Assembly: GCA_035527835.1 (NCBI GenBank)
Contig: DATKZS010000013.1
Span: forward strand, 1 to 11,760
Direction of reading: 5' to 3'
Source: DATKZS01 sp035527835 [NCBI: bacterium]
GTDB taxonomy: Bacteria > RBG-13-61-14
DNA: 11,760 nucleotides
Below, piece by piece: positions 1-5,926 of this stretch (positions are counted from its first letter, which is position 1; each line of letters begins with the position of its first letter). The position numbers were made by a program, and so were the translations under genes. The notes beneath the pieces were generated by a model. The model did no database searches. It saw nothing but the letters and a program-made list of their open reading frames with translations, and was not told where the DNA came from.

Positions 1-57
1 GCCCTTCCGGGCGCGATTCTTCAAAGCGCCATAAAAACGGATCGCGCCCGGAAGGGC
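1..57. repeat. Inverted repeat, 17-bp perfect arms, at window edge
   Basis: Bases 1-17 (GCCCTTCCGGGCGCGAT) are the exact reverse complement of bases 41-57, with a 23-nt loop. The left arm starts at the window edge, so the repeat may extend further left. No T-run follows either arm, so a simple intrinsic terminator is not supported. It lies immediately beside a second, larger nested palindrome and is best read as part of a REP-like intergenic repeat cluster. What is seen is the symmetry; the REP-like label is inference. Confidence 0.7.
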
Positions 58-86
58 GCTCCCACGGCCTTGCACCCCAATCAAGC

Positions 87-295
87 CAGCGCTGAAAGCG
101 CGATATTCTACAGCCTGGGGTGTGAACCCCAGAAAAATGTCCGGAAAACCATTGAGCGCTGAAAGCGCGGCATAAGAAAGCTTGCTTGCCATCGAGACTT
201 TTTCTATGTCGCGCTTTCAGCGCTCAAAAGGATTGAATGATCTCCTTTCCTGGGGTTCACACCCCAGGCTTGAGAATATCGCGCCGTTGGCGCTG
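87..295. repeat. Nested REP-like palindrome (46-bp outer and 22-bp inner arms)
   Basis: The outer arms 87-132 and 250-295 are reverse complements at 40 of 46 positions. Inside them, 153-174 pairs with 205-226 over 22 positions with a single G-T wobble. Each outer arm contains its own hairpin, CTGGGG-6 nt-CCCCAG (115-132 and 250-267). The motif GCGCTGAAAGCGC occurs at the start of the left outer arm and in both inner arms. The whole segment could extrude as a large cruciform or fold as RNA. It sits downstream of the radical SAM gene's stop codon (356). Modular palindromes of this kind recall REP/BIME elements mobilised by RAYT transposases, but no such transposase is in the window. Confidence 0.75.
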
Positions 296-355
296 GAAAA
301 GGCTCGTTTCGCCACGGGCACTTATTAGAATAATGCCACCTCTGGGCCTTCCGGG

Positions 356-1753
356 TCAATAATCCACCGCCTCTTGGAATGAGAGTCTCAACACGGCGAT
401 GGCCGATGCCAGGAGCCGGAGGTTCTTGGGCACGTCGCGTCCGATGCGGGACATGCGGGAGGCGGAGAAATAAAAGTTGCGATAGGCGCGGCGCTTCAAT
501 TTCCGCAGGACCTCGTCGGGCGCGGCGGAAAGGTTGAGGGCGATGCCGGAGGCGTCGCGGAAGGTGAGCTCGCGGACCTTGCGGCTGATCTCGGGATCGG
601 CCTCGGCGATTTCCGTGCCCGGGAACGGCATGAGGTAGAAAAAGCTGGCGATATGATTATCGAGCGACAGGGCATAGTCCACGGTCTGCTCCATTTCCTC
701 GCGGGTCTCGCCGGGGAAGCCCAGGATGTTGTAAGTTCCGGTGACGATGCGGCGGGCGGCGGTCATGTTCACGACCTCCCGCGCCCGGTCGAGGTCGAGG
801 TTTTTATGGACGAGCTTCTGGATGCGCGGGCTGGCGCACTCGATGGCGTAATCAATGCGATAGGTGCCGGCCCGGGCCATGAGGTCCAGCAGCTCCTCGT
901 CCATGCGGTCGGCGCGGAGCCCGCTGGTGAATGCCAGGCCCACGTTCAGCTTCCGCGCGATGATCTCGCGCATCACGGCCTTGGCGTGGTCGAGCTTGAG
1001 GTTGAAGGTGTCGTCAATGATCTCGAACTCTCGGAGCCGATAGCGGTCGCGGAGCCGGACCATCTGGTCCACGGCGGCCTCGACGGGGAACAGACGATAC
1101 TTGCGGCCGAAGATGTGATGGCAATAGGAACAGCCGAAGGGGCAGCCGCGGCTGAAGAACACGGGGAGCCTCCGCGGCGAGACCGCGATGGTGTTCAAGG
1201 CGTTTCGGCGGAACGACGAGAAATAATGCTCCGGATTGATCGCGTCCCAGTCCACCATCAGCCGGTCCATGTCCTCCACGGCGGCCCTGGACCCGGCGGC
1301 CTTAAGCTCGCCTTTGTCCCGCCGCGCGATCCCCGCCACCCCGGAAATATCTCGCTTTCCCTCCAGCGCATCGAGGAGCTCGACCAGGGTTTGCTCGCCC
1401 TCGCCCATGACCAGAAAATCGGCGCGGCAGCGCTCGAGCAGGGACGGCCCGAACCCGGTGGCATGAGGTCCGCCGATGATCACCGGCGTGTCCGGCCATC
1501 GCTCCTTGAATTTCGCGATCAGGTCGAGGGCCTCCGGCGCCTCGTAGGTCATGGCCGTGACCCCGATCACGTCGGGCCGGAATTGCGCGGCCTGCTCCAC
1601 GACCCTTGGCGGCGGCAACCGGAACCGCCTGGCGTCAAGGATTCTCGTCTCGTCTTTGCGCATGGTCTTGACCGCGTGCGACAAGTAGCCCAGACCAAGG
1701 GGAACGGGCGCCACCGCCATGGGCGAGTTCGGCCTGACCAATAAGATCCTCAT
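356..1753 (-). CDS. B12-binding-type radical SAM enzyme
   Basis: The product is about 465 residues. Residues 1-10 (MRILLVRPNS) open a Rossmann-like cobalamin-binding-type domain, seen again in DVIGVTAM (61-68), VIIGGPHAT (91-99) and MGEGE (116-120). The radical SAM domain follows, with the [4Fe-4S] cysteines C204, C208 and C211 in SRGCPFGCSYC and the motif ILGFPGET (343-350). Such proteins cleave S-adenosylmethionine reductively and often methylate unreactive carbons or rearrange lipids, hopanoids, tetrapyrroles or natural products. The substrate cannot be read from this sequence. No DxHxxG cobalamin-ligand motif is evident, which is common in BchE-like members. The start is uncertain: ATGs lie at 1753, 1762 and 1777, none with a clear Shine-Dalgarno. 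1753 is chosen because the family usually begins directly with MRILLV-type sequence. The gene begins 52 bp after the stop of the upstream minus-strand gene, so co-transcription is possible. Confidence 0.88.
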   Translation of the reverse strand: MRILLVRPNSPMAVAPVPLGLGYLSHAVKTMRKDETRILDARRFRLPPPRVVEQAAQFRPDVIGVTAMTYEAPEALDLIAKFKERWPDTPVIIGGPHATGFGPSLLERCRADFLVMGEGEQTLVELLDALEGKRDISGVAGIARRDKGELKAAGSRAAVEDMDRLMVDWDAINPEHYFSSFRRNALNTIAVSPRRLPVFFSRGCPFGCSYCHHIFGRKYRLFPVEAAVDQMVRLRDRYRLREFEIIDDTFNLKLDHAKAVMREIIARKLNVGLAFTSGLRADRMDEELLDLMARAGTYRIDYAIECASPRIQKLVHKNLDLDRAREVVNMTAARRIVTGTYNILGFPGETREEMEQTVDYALSLDNHIASFFYLMPFPGTEIAEADPEISRKVRELTFRDASGIALNLSAAPDEVLRKLKRRAYRNFYFSASRMSRIGRDVPKNLRLLASAIAVLRLSFQEAVDY

Positions 1754-1805
1754 TGCAGCCATTAATTCTATTTGCATCCGGAGCAAAAACCAACACGGCC
1801 TGCTC

Positions 1806-3302
1806 CTATGCGCCCATGTCCGCCTTGATCCTCTCGTTCCTCGCATGGGCCCGGGCCCAGCGGATGAGCTGGAAGATGAGGACGAGGAGCATGGCGATGA
1901 TCACGATCCTGACACCCATCATGATGGCGGTCCAGGGTAAGGGCTTGCCGGCTTCCTTGAAGGAAAAGGCGATGGCCGGGGCCTCGTCAATGACGATGAG
2001 CTGGGAGAAGCGGTGCACGGAGCCGCGAAGGGGGACGTTGAATTTTACGGGGAGGATGCCGGGAGTGGCGGCGGGCGCGGTCATGGGTTCGGTGTCCATG
2101 CGGCCGAGGTATGCGCCCATGCTGGATTTTAAGTCCTGCTCCATGACCATCTGCCGCTGGCGGTTTTCACTGGAGTTCTGGAGGTAGCCCTGTCCGCGCA
2201 AAGAGATCTTGTCCTTGCCCGGCGCGACGGGCCCAGCGGCTGGCAGGGCGGGGAGGATGCGGGCGATGTCCGTCTTCAGCTCCTTGAGCGATCCCTCGAA
2301 GTCCTTGTAGTTGAAGTCCTGGGGGAGGTAGAGGGTGGCGAGCATCTCGGAGGCGGGCACATCGGTCCTGGGGAAGACGGCGCTGATCTTTCCGTTCTTT
2401 TTCATGGCGGTGAGGGGGGCGTAATAGATGATCTCGACCTTGAAGCTGCTGCCGGGGCCGGATGCTCCGGTGATGATGGGGATAAGCACGCGGCCGTCCT
2501 TATCGCGCGCGGAGCGGACGGCCTGGTCGCCGACGAAGCTTCCCCAGACCTTGGATCCTTCGGGCAGGGTGACGCGCAGGAACTGGGCGGCGTTGTTCCT
2601 GACCTCGTAGATCACGCGGATGACTGACTTGCCGCTGTCGGTGATGAGGCAGACCAGGTTGGCCATGTCTATGGTGGCGTCGAGGGCGGGCGCGTTTTCG
2701 TACGATGAGGCGGACAGGGCGATGGTGTAGGGGTGCCGGGAGAAGCGGAAGGCGTACATGATGGTTTTTCCGGCCGCGTTGCGCAAGCCGTCGGGCAGCT
2801 CGGTGGGGTCTATGCGCGCGGCGTTGGCGGCGGAGACGAGGCCGAGCTCGAGCAGCGGGAAGCCGGTCACGGCCAGGTGGCCCTTTTCAAAGGCGGCGCC
2901 CACGGTGGCGAGCTCCGGGAGGTTGAGCTCGGATGCGGACGCGTCGCGCGGGGCCTCCAGCGACAGCTCCAGCGCGTACGCGCCTTTTACCTCCTGTTCC
3001 AGGAGCACGGTGACCACGTTGTTCTTTACGTCCCAGCTCTTGATGCCGGCGCCGGAGACGGCGATCACGTCGTAGCCGGCGGGCACGGAGAGCGTGAGCT
3101 GCTTCACCGGGGCGTTCACGATGTTGTAGGTGAAGAAGGCCCTCACCCCGATGTAGTCCTGTTCCACGGCGACCAGGACGTTGAGCTGCGCCGTGATGCG
3201 GGCCGCGGGCTTGGCCGCGCCGTGGGCGGTGAACAGCGGCGCGGCGAGGATTGCCGCGATGACCAGGGACAGACCTATCGCCTTGTGCAGATGCTTTTTC
3301 AT
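1806..3302 (-). CDS. Exported protein with signal peptide and C-terminal membrane anchor, function unknown
   Basis: The product has 498 residues. The start is well supported: GGAGG sits 5 nt before the ATG. Residues 1-29 form a classic signal peptide (MKKH, hydrophobic core, FTAHGA cleavage region). The body (about 30-450) is beta-rich and contains a conserved-looking patch with the core LPEGSKVWGSFVGDQAV, followed by a charged strand ending in GRVLIPI. A single membrane helix lies at about 458-481 (MGVRIVIIAMLLVLIFQL) with a short basic, presumably cytoplasmic tail. Topology should therefore be a large extracytoplasmic domain anchored in the inner membrane. The LPEGS...WGSFV patch resembles uncharacterised exported proteins seen in several phyla; that is recollection, not a search. 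No catalytic motif is visible. It precedes the radical SAM gene on the same strand. Confidence 0.85.
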   Translation of the reverse strand: MKKHLHKAIGLSLVIAAILAAPLFTAHGAAKPAARITAQLNVLVAVEQDYIGVRAFFTYNIVNAPVKQLTLSVPAGYDVIAVSGAGIKSWDVKNNVVTVLLEQEVKGAYALELSLEAPRDASASELNLPELATVGAAFEKGHLAVTGFPLLELGLVSAANAARIDPTELPDGLRNAAGKTIMYAFRFSRHPYTIALSASSYENAPALDATIDMANLVCLITDSGKSVIRVIYEVRNNAAQFLRVTLPEGSKVWGSFVGDQAVRSARDKDGRVLIPIITGASGPGSSFKVEIIYYAPLTAMKKNGKISAVFPRTDVPASEMLATLYLPQDFNYKDFEGSLKELKTDIARILPALPAAGPVAPGKDKISLRGQGYLQNSSENRQRQMVMEQDLKSSMGAYLGRMDTEPMTAPAATPGILPVKFNVPLRGSVHRFSQLIVIDEAPAIAFSFKEAGKPLPWTAIMMGVRIVIIAMLLVLIFQLIRWARAHARNERIKADMGA

Positions 3303-3382
3303 TCCGGCCTCCTTGACTGTGATCCGAGCTACTGCTTAGGAACGCGCCGGAGCTGAAAAAGTTTCAAAAACATTTAAATTGG

Positions 3383-3438
3383 AATTATTTTTCCGAGGCG
3401 GGCAATTTTTTACCGGGTCCTCTGCTCGGAAAATAATT
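3383..3438. repeat. Inverted repeat with 14-bp arms and one bulge
   Basis: AATTATTTTTCCGAG (3383-3397) is complementary to CTCGGAAAATAATT (3425-3438) apart from one extra T. The loop between is 27 nt. It lies in the gap upstream of the exported-protein gene (minus strand, start 3302) and touches the next inverted repeat by three bases, so only one of the two hairpins can form fully at a time. The pairing is seen directly; any role in transcription or RNA stability is inference. Confidence 0.6.
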
Positions 3439-3522
3439 TTTGACAGGATTAACAGGATGAACAGGATGAAAGAAAATAAGCATTTATTCGCTCCGGAAAA
3501 TCCTGTTAATCCTGTCAAAAAT
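3436..3522. repeat. Perfect 23-bp inverted repeat built from ACAGGAT units
   Basis: Bases 3436-3458 (core TTTTTGACAGGATTAACAGG) are the exact reverse complement of 3500-3522. The left arm runs on into a further ACAGGAT unit (3460-3466), so short tandem repeats overlie the palindrome. The loop is 41 nt. It lies between the stop of the PH-like gene (3588) and the start of the exported-protein gene (3302), both on the minus strand. Repeats of the type GACAGGATTAACAGGAT are scattered in many unrelated environmental genomes (recollection). It could act as a processing or attenuation element in a polycistronic transcript, or simply be a mobile palindrome. Confidence 0.8.
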
Positions 3523-3587
3523 CTTTTCATGATTTCATGGCGCCACCCGGCGTCATGAGGAGCTGTGCGGTGGAAAAAGAAGCCAGG

Positions 3588-4235
3588 TCAGTTGGGGGGG
3601 CCGTTGTCCTGGTTCTCGGGCCTTGGGGTGACGCAGACGCTGATGCCGTCGAGGCTGGGCTCGTCGTCGCCGAGGATGAGGGCGCAGGCTTCGGGTGTTT
3701 TTCCGGAGAGGGCGACGGCGTCACGGATGTCGCGGGGCGATTTTCCGGCCTTGGCGGCCGAGGCGGCGAGCTGGAGGCGTTCGAGGAAGACGATGGCCTC
3801 GCACAGCTTGATCTTGCCGGAGATTTTGATGCCCTTTCCGGAGACGGTGACGAAGGTGCGGGGCCATGCGGTCCAGGCCAGGAAGGTGAAGAGGGCGAAG
3901 GCCAATACCACGAGGCCGGGGTAGCGGGTCATGGCGAAGGAGAGCATGACTGCTCCGGCCACGGCCAGGGCGATGGCGGACAGGGCGAGCAGGGGCCGCT
4001 TGCCGGTTCCGACGATGAAGGACTCGAACTCGGTGAGGGGGAACCCGGCGACCATTGCGCCTCGGAGCAGGGTGAAGCTTGGGCCCAGCGCGCCGGTGTA
4101 TCCGGAGACGAGGAGTCTCTGGTCGGTGAGCACGAACTCGCAGGGGCGGGAGAATGCGCGGAGCTTGAGGCATTCGAGGGCCTGCTCGCCGGGGAGGAGG
4201 AACTGGAGGCACTTGCTGTTTTCGGGGGCGGTCAT
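3588..4235 (-). CDS. Small membrane protein with PH-like N-terminal region and two membrane helices
   Basis: The product has 215 residues. Residues 33-80 (CEFVLTDQRLLVSGYTG, then FPLTEFESFIVG) resemble the strand pattern of bacterial PH-like (bPH) domains, where 'LTDQRLL' is a common opening. Two adjacent hydrophobic helices follow at about 81-102 and 105-124, then a soluble tail with FVTVSGKGIKISGKIKLCEA (128-147), possibly a continuation of a split beta fold, and a helical end. The last 15 residues are polar and proline- and asparagine-rich. A run of seven G in the plus strand (3594-3600) lies three codons before the stop and could hide a sequencing frameshift affecting only the extreme C-terminus. 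The Shine-Dalgarno is weak (GAAGGA about 15 nt upstream). Function is unknown. The gene is flanked on both sides by long inverted repeats, which suggests it is its own transcription unit. Confidence 0.72.
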   Translation of the reverse strand: MTAPENSKCLQFLLPGEQALECLKLRAFSRPCEFVLTDQRLLVSGYTGALGPSFTLLRGAMVAGFPLTEFESFIVGTGKRPLLALSAIALAVAGAVMLSFAMTRYPGLVVLAFALFTFLAWTAWPRTFVTVSGKGIKISGKIKLCEAIVFLERLQLAASAAKAGKSPRDIRDAVALSGKTPEACALILGDDEPSLDGISVCVTPRPENQDNGPPN

Positions 4236-4308
4236 GGCAATTATTTGAGGTCCTTCACCTTCCAGAGTGGATCCTCAAATCAGCATTGGAGGGGAACCGG
4301 AAACGAGG

Positions 4309-4396
4309 AGAGCGTGGAGCGAAGGGCGTAGGGCGTGAAAAACCGTTGCTTCGGCGCTGATTTGATTTGCGCCCTTCGCCCTTCGCTCTACGCTCT
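4309..4396. repeat. 27-bp near-perfect inverted repeat of GGGCG/GAGCG units
   Basis: Bases 4309-4335 and 4370-4396 are reverse complements at 25 of 27 positions; the loop is 34 nt. Each arm is itself quasi-repetitive, alternating AGAGCG, GGAGCG and AAGGGCG blocks. It fills the gap between the coiled-coil gene's stop (4444) and the PH-like gene's start (4235), both minus strand. There is no flanking T-run typical of an intrinsic terminator. The sequence is unrelated to the ACAGGAT palindrome at 3436-3522, so at least two repeat families occupy neighbouring gaps. Confidence 0.75.
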
Positions 4397-4443
4397 ACTC
4401 GATCCGCGCCGCACATATTATCCATTCTCCAATGCGAGGAACC

Positions 4444-5010
4444 TTATTTGACGGTGGCCTTGAGCTTGGCCTTGCCTTCCTCGACCACGACCTTGAACTT
4501 GATCTGCTTGCCCTTGTATTTTTCCTGGAGGGCGGCGGCCTGCTTCTTGATGTTCTCGGCGAGCTTTTCCTTGGACACTCCGCCGGCCTGGTTGAGCTGC
4601 TTCCTCGCGGCGACGAAGTCCTTGTAGACCTCGTCAATATGCGAGTCGGAGACCGGTGCTTTTTTCTCGGGGGGCGGGGGTGGAGGCGCGCCCTCTTCAG
4701 CGGCGCCGGCGTGCATCTGCTGTTTGAAGCGGTCGCGGAAGTAGGTCCCGGACTCGATCTGCTGCAGGGTCCGGTTCCAGTACTGGTTATAGGAGTTGAA
4801 CTTGGAGGTGAGCTGCTGGAAGCGGAAGCGGAGCCGGGTGTTGGGCGCGTTCTGGTTGGCGAGCCTCCGGATGATGAAGGTGACGGTGGTGCGCTCCTGC
4901 TCCGGCGGCCGCTTGCGCGCGCCCATGAAATACTGCTCGTACTGGTTGCGCAGGTCATCCACCCGCTTTTCCAGCGATTCGAGGATCTCTTCATTCAATA
5001 CTTCCGCCAT
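4444..5010 (-). CDS. Small coiled-coil protein, possibly MXAN_5187 C-terminal-domain-like
   Basis: The product has 188 residues and looks cytoplasmic: no signal peptide or membrane helix. Residues 1-30 are predicted coiled coil (MAEVLNEEILESLEKRVDDL). A basic, aromatic-rich middle follows, including RTTVTFIIRRLANQN (40-54) and FRFQQLTSKFNSYNQYWNRT (62-81). A linker with six consecutive prolines (about 109-114) leads to a helical, lysine-rich C-terminal segment with a plausible beta end (KIKFKVVVEEGKAKLKATVK). The middle region recalls a conserved family first named from Myxococcus xanthus MXAN_5187, whose role is not known to me; this match is from memory and is tentative. The ATG at 5010 is preceded by GGAGAGGG about 4 nt away, which supports the start. 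It lies 79 bp after the HicB-like gene. Confidence 0.78.
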   Translation of the reverse strand: MAEVLNEEILESLEKRVDDLRNQYEQYFMGARKRPPEQERTTVTFIIRRLANQNAPNTRLRFRFQQLTSKFNSYNQYWNRTLQQIESGTYFRDRFKQQMHAGAAEEGAPPPPPPEKKAPVSDSHIDEVYKDFVAARKQLNQAGGVSKEKLAENIKKQAAALQEKYKGKQIKFKVVVEEGKAKLKATVK

Positions 5011-5089
5011 GCGCCCTCTCCGTCTCCTTGCCCGGCATCGCCGGGTCGGTTTCCAATTATCGCTTATCAGGGAAGAGATGTAAAGTTAA

Positions 5090-5305
5090 TCATCTGATGG
5101 TGATGACTTCGCGGGAGGCGTCAGCGGGAAGGCCGCGCAGCGCGTCTTCCCGGCGGTCCTCCATGATGAGGGCGATGGCGTCGGCCAGGCTCTCCAGGCT
5201 CTCCTCCTTGGTGCGGCCCTGGCCGTTGGCGTCCGGGATCTCGGGGCAATAAGAGATGAACCATTCGCCGTCTTTTTCCACAATGGCGGTGAATTCATTG
5301 TGCAT
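5090..5305 (-). CDS. HicB-like antitoxin-family protein, no HicA partner nearby
   Basis: The product is 71 residues, starting MHNEFTAIVEKDGEWF. The pattern EKDGEWFISYCPEIPDANGQ followed by GRTKEESLESLADAI is the hallmark of the small HicB/UPF0150 (partial RNase H-like) fold. A reading frame extends upstream to 5392, but the ATG at 5305 is chosen because GGGAGG stands 9 nt before it and the family begins here. In complete systems HicB neutralises the HicA mRNA interferase, normally encoded by an adjacent gene of about 60 codons. The gap before (5306-5394) and the gap after (5011-5089) are too short for HicA, and no HicA-like sequence was seen. The protein also lacks the C-terminal DNA-binding extension of longer HicB proteins. 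It may be an orphan or serve another role. Confidence 0.82.
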   Translation of the reverse strand: MHNEFTAIVEKDGEWFISYCPEIPDANGQGRTKEESLESLADAIALIMEDRREDALRGLPADASREVITIR

Positions 5306-5394
5306 GGCAGCCTGCCTCCCGTCTCCTAGAATAGAGCAGCGCCCGCGCCGGATCAAGTCGGGGCGGGGCATCTCTCCGGCCGCGCTGTTCACCT

Positions 5395-5494
5395 TTACGC
5401 CTTGAACACCATCCCCCTGGCCGGGTCCTTGACGTCGGCGACGATGGTGTCGCCGTCCTTGAATTTGCCTTCGAGAATGGCGCGGGCCAGCGGG
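5395..5494 (-). pseudogene. Orphan 3' tail of a second clpB allele
   Basis: Read on the minus strand, this fragment encodes the last 31 shared residues of ClpB ([20 protein letters not shown], then [11 protein letters not shown]), followed by one alanine codon and TAA at 5395-5397. It matches the intact clpB end at 92 of 94 bases (5401-5494 against 8325-8418), without gaps. The two differences (5413 and 5476) are both at third codon positions and synonymous. The final codons differ: KA-stop here against KTTG-stop in the intact gene. Homology stops abruptly at 5494. It is therefore a displaced, diverged gene end rather than a fresh copy. It has no start codon or upstream coding sequence and should not be functional. 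Confidence 0.92.
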
Positions 5495-5753
5495 ACGGGA
5501 ACTATGCGTATTATTTCACGGCAAAGTAGTCTCGTCAAGAACTAGAAATACATAATGGCATTAAATTGTCATCGCATGAAAGAGGAAAGCAATGAATCTT
5601 TATGGCCTCGGTAAAAATGTTAAGGGCATTGTCGTCAAAATGTATAAAAATTGCACAATATAAAGCCGATCACATTCGTTCTTCGGCGGCCCCTATAAAA
5701 AATACCGTATTGTTTCACCAAGATACGGCCTGATCAAGATTTAACATAACTAG
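5495..5753. other. AT-rich intergenic region, no convincing gene
   Basis: This stretch is strikingly AT-rich compared with both neighbours and contains many stop codons in all frames. One very short open frame, ATG at 5592 to TAA at 5663 (23 codons, MNLYGLGKNVKGIVVK start), has AGAGGA 5 nt before its ATG, but nothing else supports it as a gene. Near its right end is an inverted repeat (5705-5728), described separately. No transposon ends or recognisable gene remnants were found beyond the clpB tail at its left border. Confidence 0.6.
5705..5728. promoter_or_regulatory. Possible activator site upstream of the sigma-54 promoter
   Basis: CCGTAT (5705-5710) and ATACGG (5723-5728) form a perfect 6-bp inverted repeat with a 12-bp spacer, extendable by a T-G pair. 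Its centre is about 65 bp upstream of the start predicted from the sigma-54 promoter at 5754-5769. Dimeric enhancer-binding proteins that activate sigma-54 RNA polymerase commonly bind such dyads upstream. The dyad is seen; the role is inference from position. A short dyad can also occur by chance. Confidence 0.35.
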
Positions 5754-5769
5754 TGGCACATTTTTTGCT
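5754..5769 (+). promoter_or_regulatory. Sigma-54 (RpoN) -24/-12 promoter
   Basis: The sequence TGGCACATTTTTTGCT matches the sigma-54 consensus TGGCAC-N5-TTGC(A/T) exactly, with the invariant GG (5755-5756) and GC (5767-5768) in correct 10-nt spacing. It is in the right orientation for the lipoprotein gene and predicts a transcript beginning near 5780 with a leader of about 145 nt. Sigma-54 promoters need an AAA+ enhancer-binding protein for open-complex formation, so the lipoprotein is probably made only on a specific signal. No such activator is encoded in the window. Confidence 0.75.
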
Positions 5770-5912
5770 TAAATAATATATATGTTTATTAATCCGGGAA
5801 ATGGGAAAAATTTAGAAGTCGAACGTTAATCCGGTAACAAGCAAAGTCAAGCCTCTATTTTTCTAGGATCAGGGGCCGAAAGCTGAGGCCAGTATCACTC
5901 AAGCCATCGAAG

Positions 5913-5919
5913 AAGGAGG
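5913..5919 (+). promoter_or_regulatory. Strong Shine-Dalgarno that selects the second ATG
   Basis: AAGGAGG ends one base before an ATG at 5921, too close to serve it, and 7 nt before an in-frame ATG at 5927. The spacing identifies 5927 as the translation start and removes two residues from the longest possible reading frame. Confidence 0.75.
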
Positions 5920-5926
5920 TATGAAG

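Noticed and set aside
87-295. Repeated short motifs at the left edge considered as a CRISPR array
   Set aside because: The copies are in mirrored orientation with irregular spacing and no unique spacers of constant length; the pattern is palindromic, not a direct-repeat array.
653-1744. A 363-codon plus-strand frame opposite the radical SAM gene
   Set aside because: Antisense shadow: histidine/valine/glycine-rich composition without motifs, while the minus strand carries the CxxxCxxC cluster and family motifs.
2733-3356. A 207-codon plus-strand frame opposite the exported-protein gene
   Set aside because: Antisense shadow. The minus-strand gene has a strong ribosome site, a signal peptide and a membrane anchor.
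3336-3530. A 64-codon minus-strand frame ending in a hydrophobic stretch (FILFILLILSK)
   Set aside because: It is created by translation of the ACAGGAT palindrome and its tandem units, and has no Shine-Dalgarno; it is a known type of spurious prediction from such repeats.
3537-4331. A 264-codon plus-strand frame opposite the PH-like gene
   Set aside because: Acidic, glycine-rich antisense composition with no hydrophobic core. The minus strand shows membrane helices and a PH-like pattern, although neither frame is identified with certainty.
5306-5392. N-terminal extension of the HicB-like protein to 5392
   Set aside because: The extra 29 residues are arginine- and glycine-rich with no family match, and the ATG at 5305 has a well-spaced GGGAGG.
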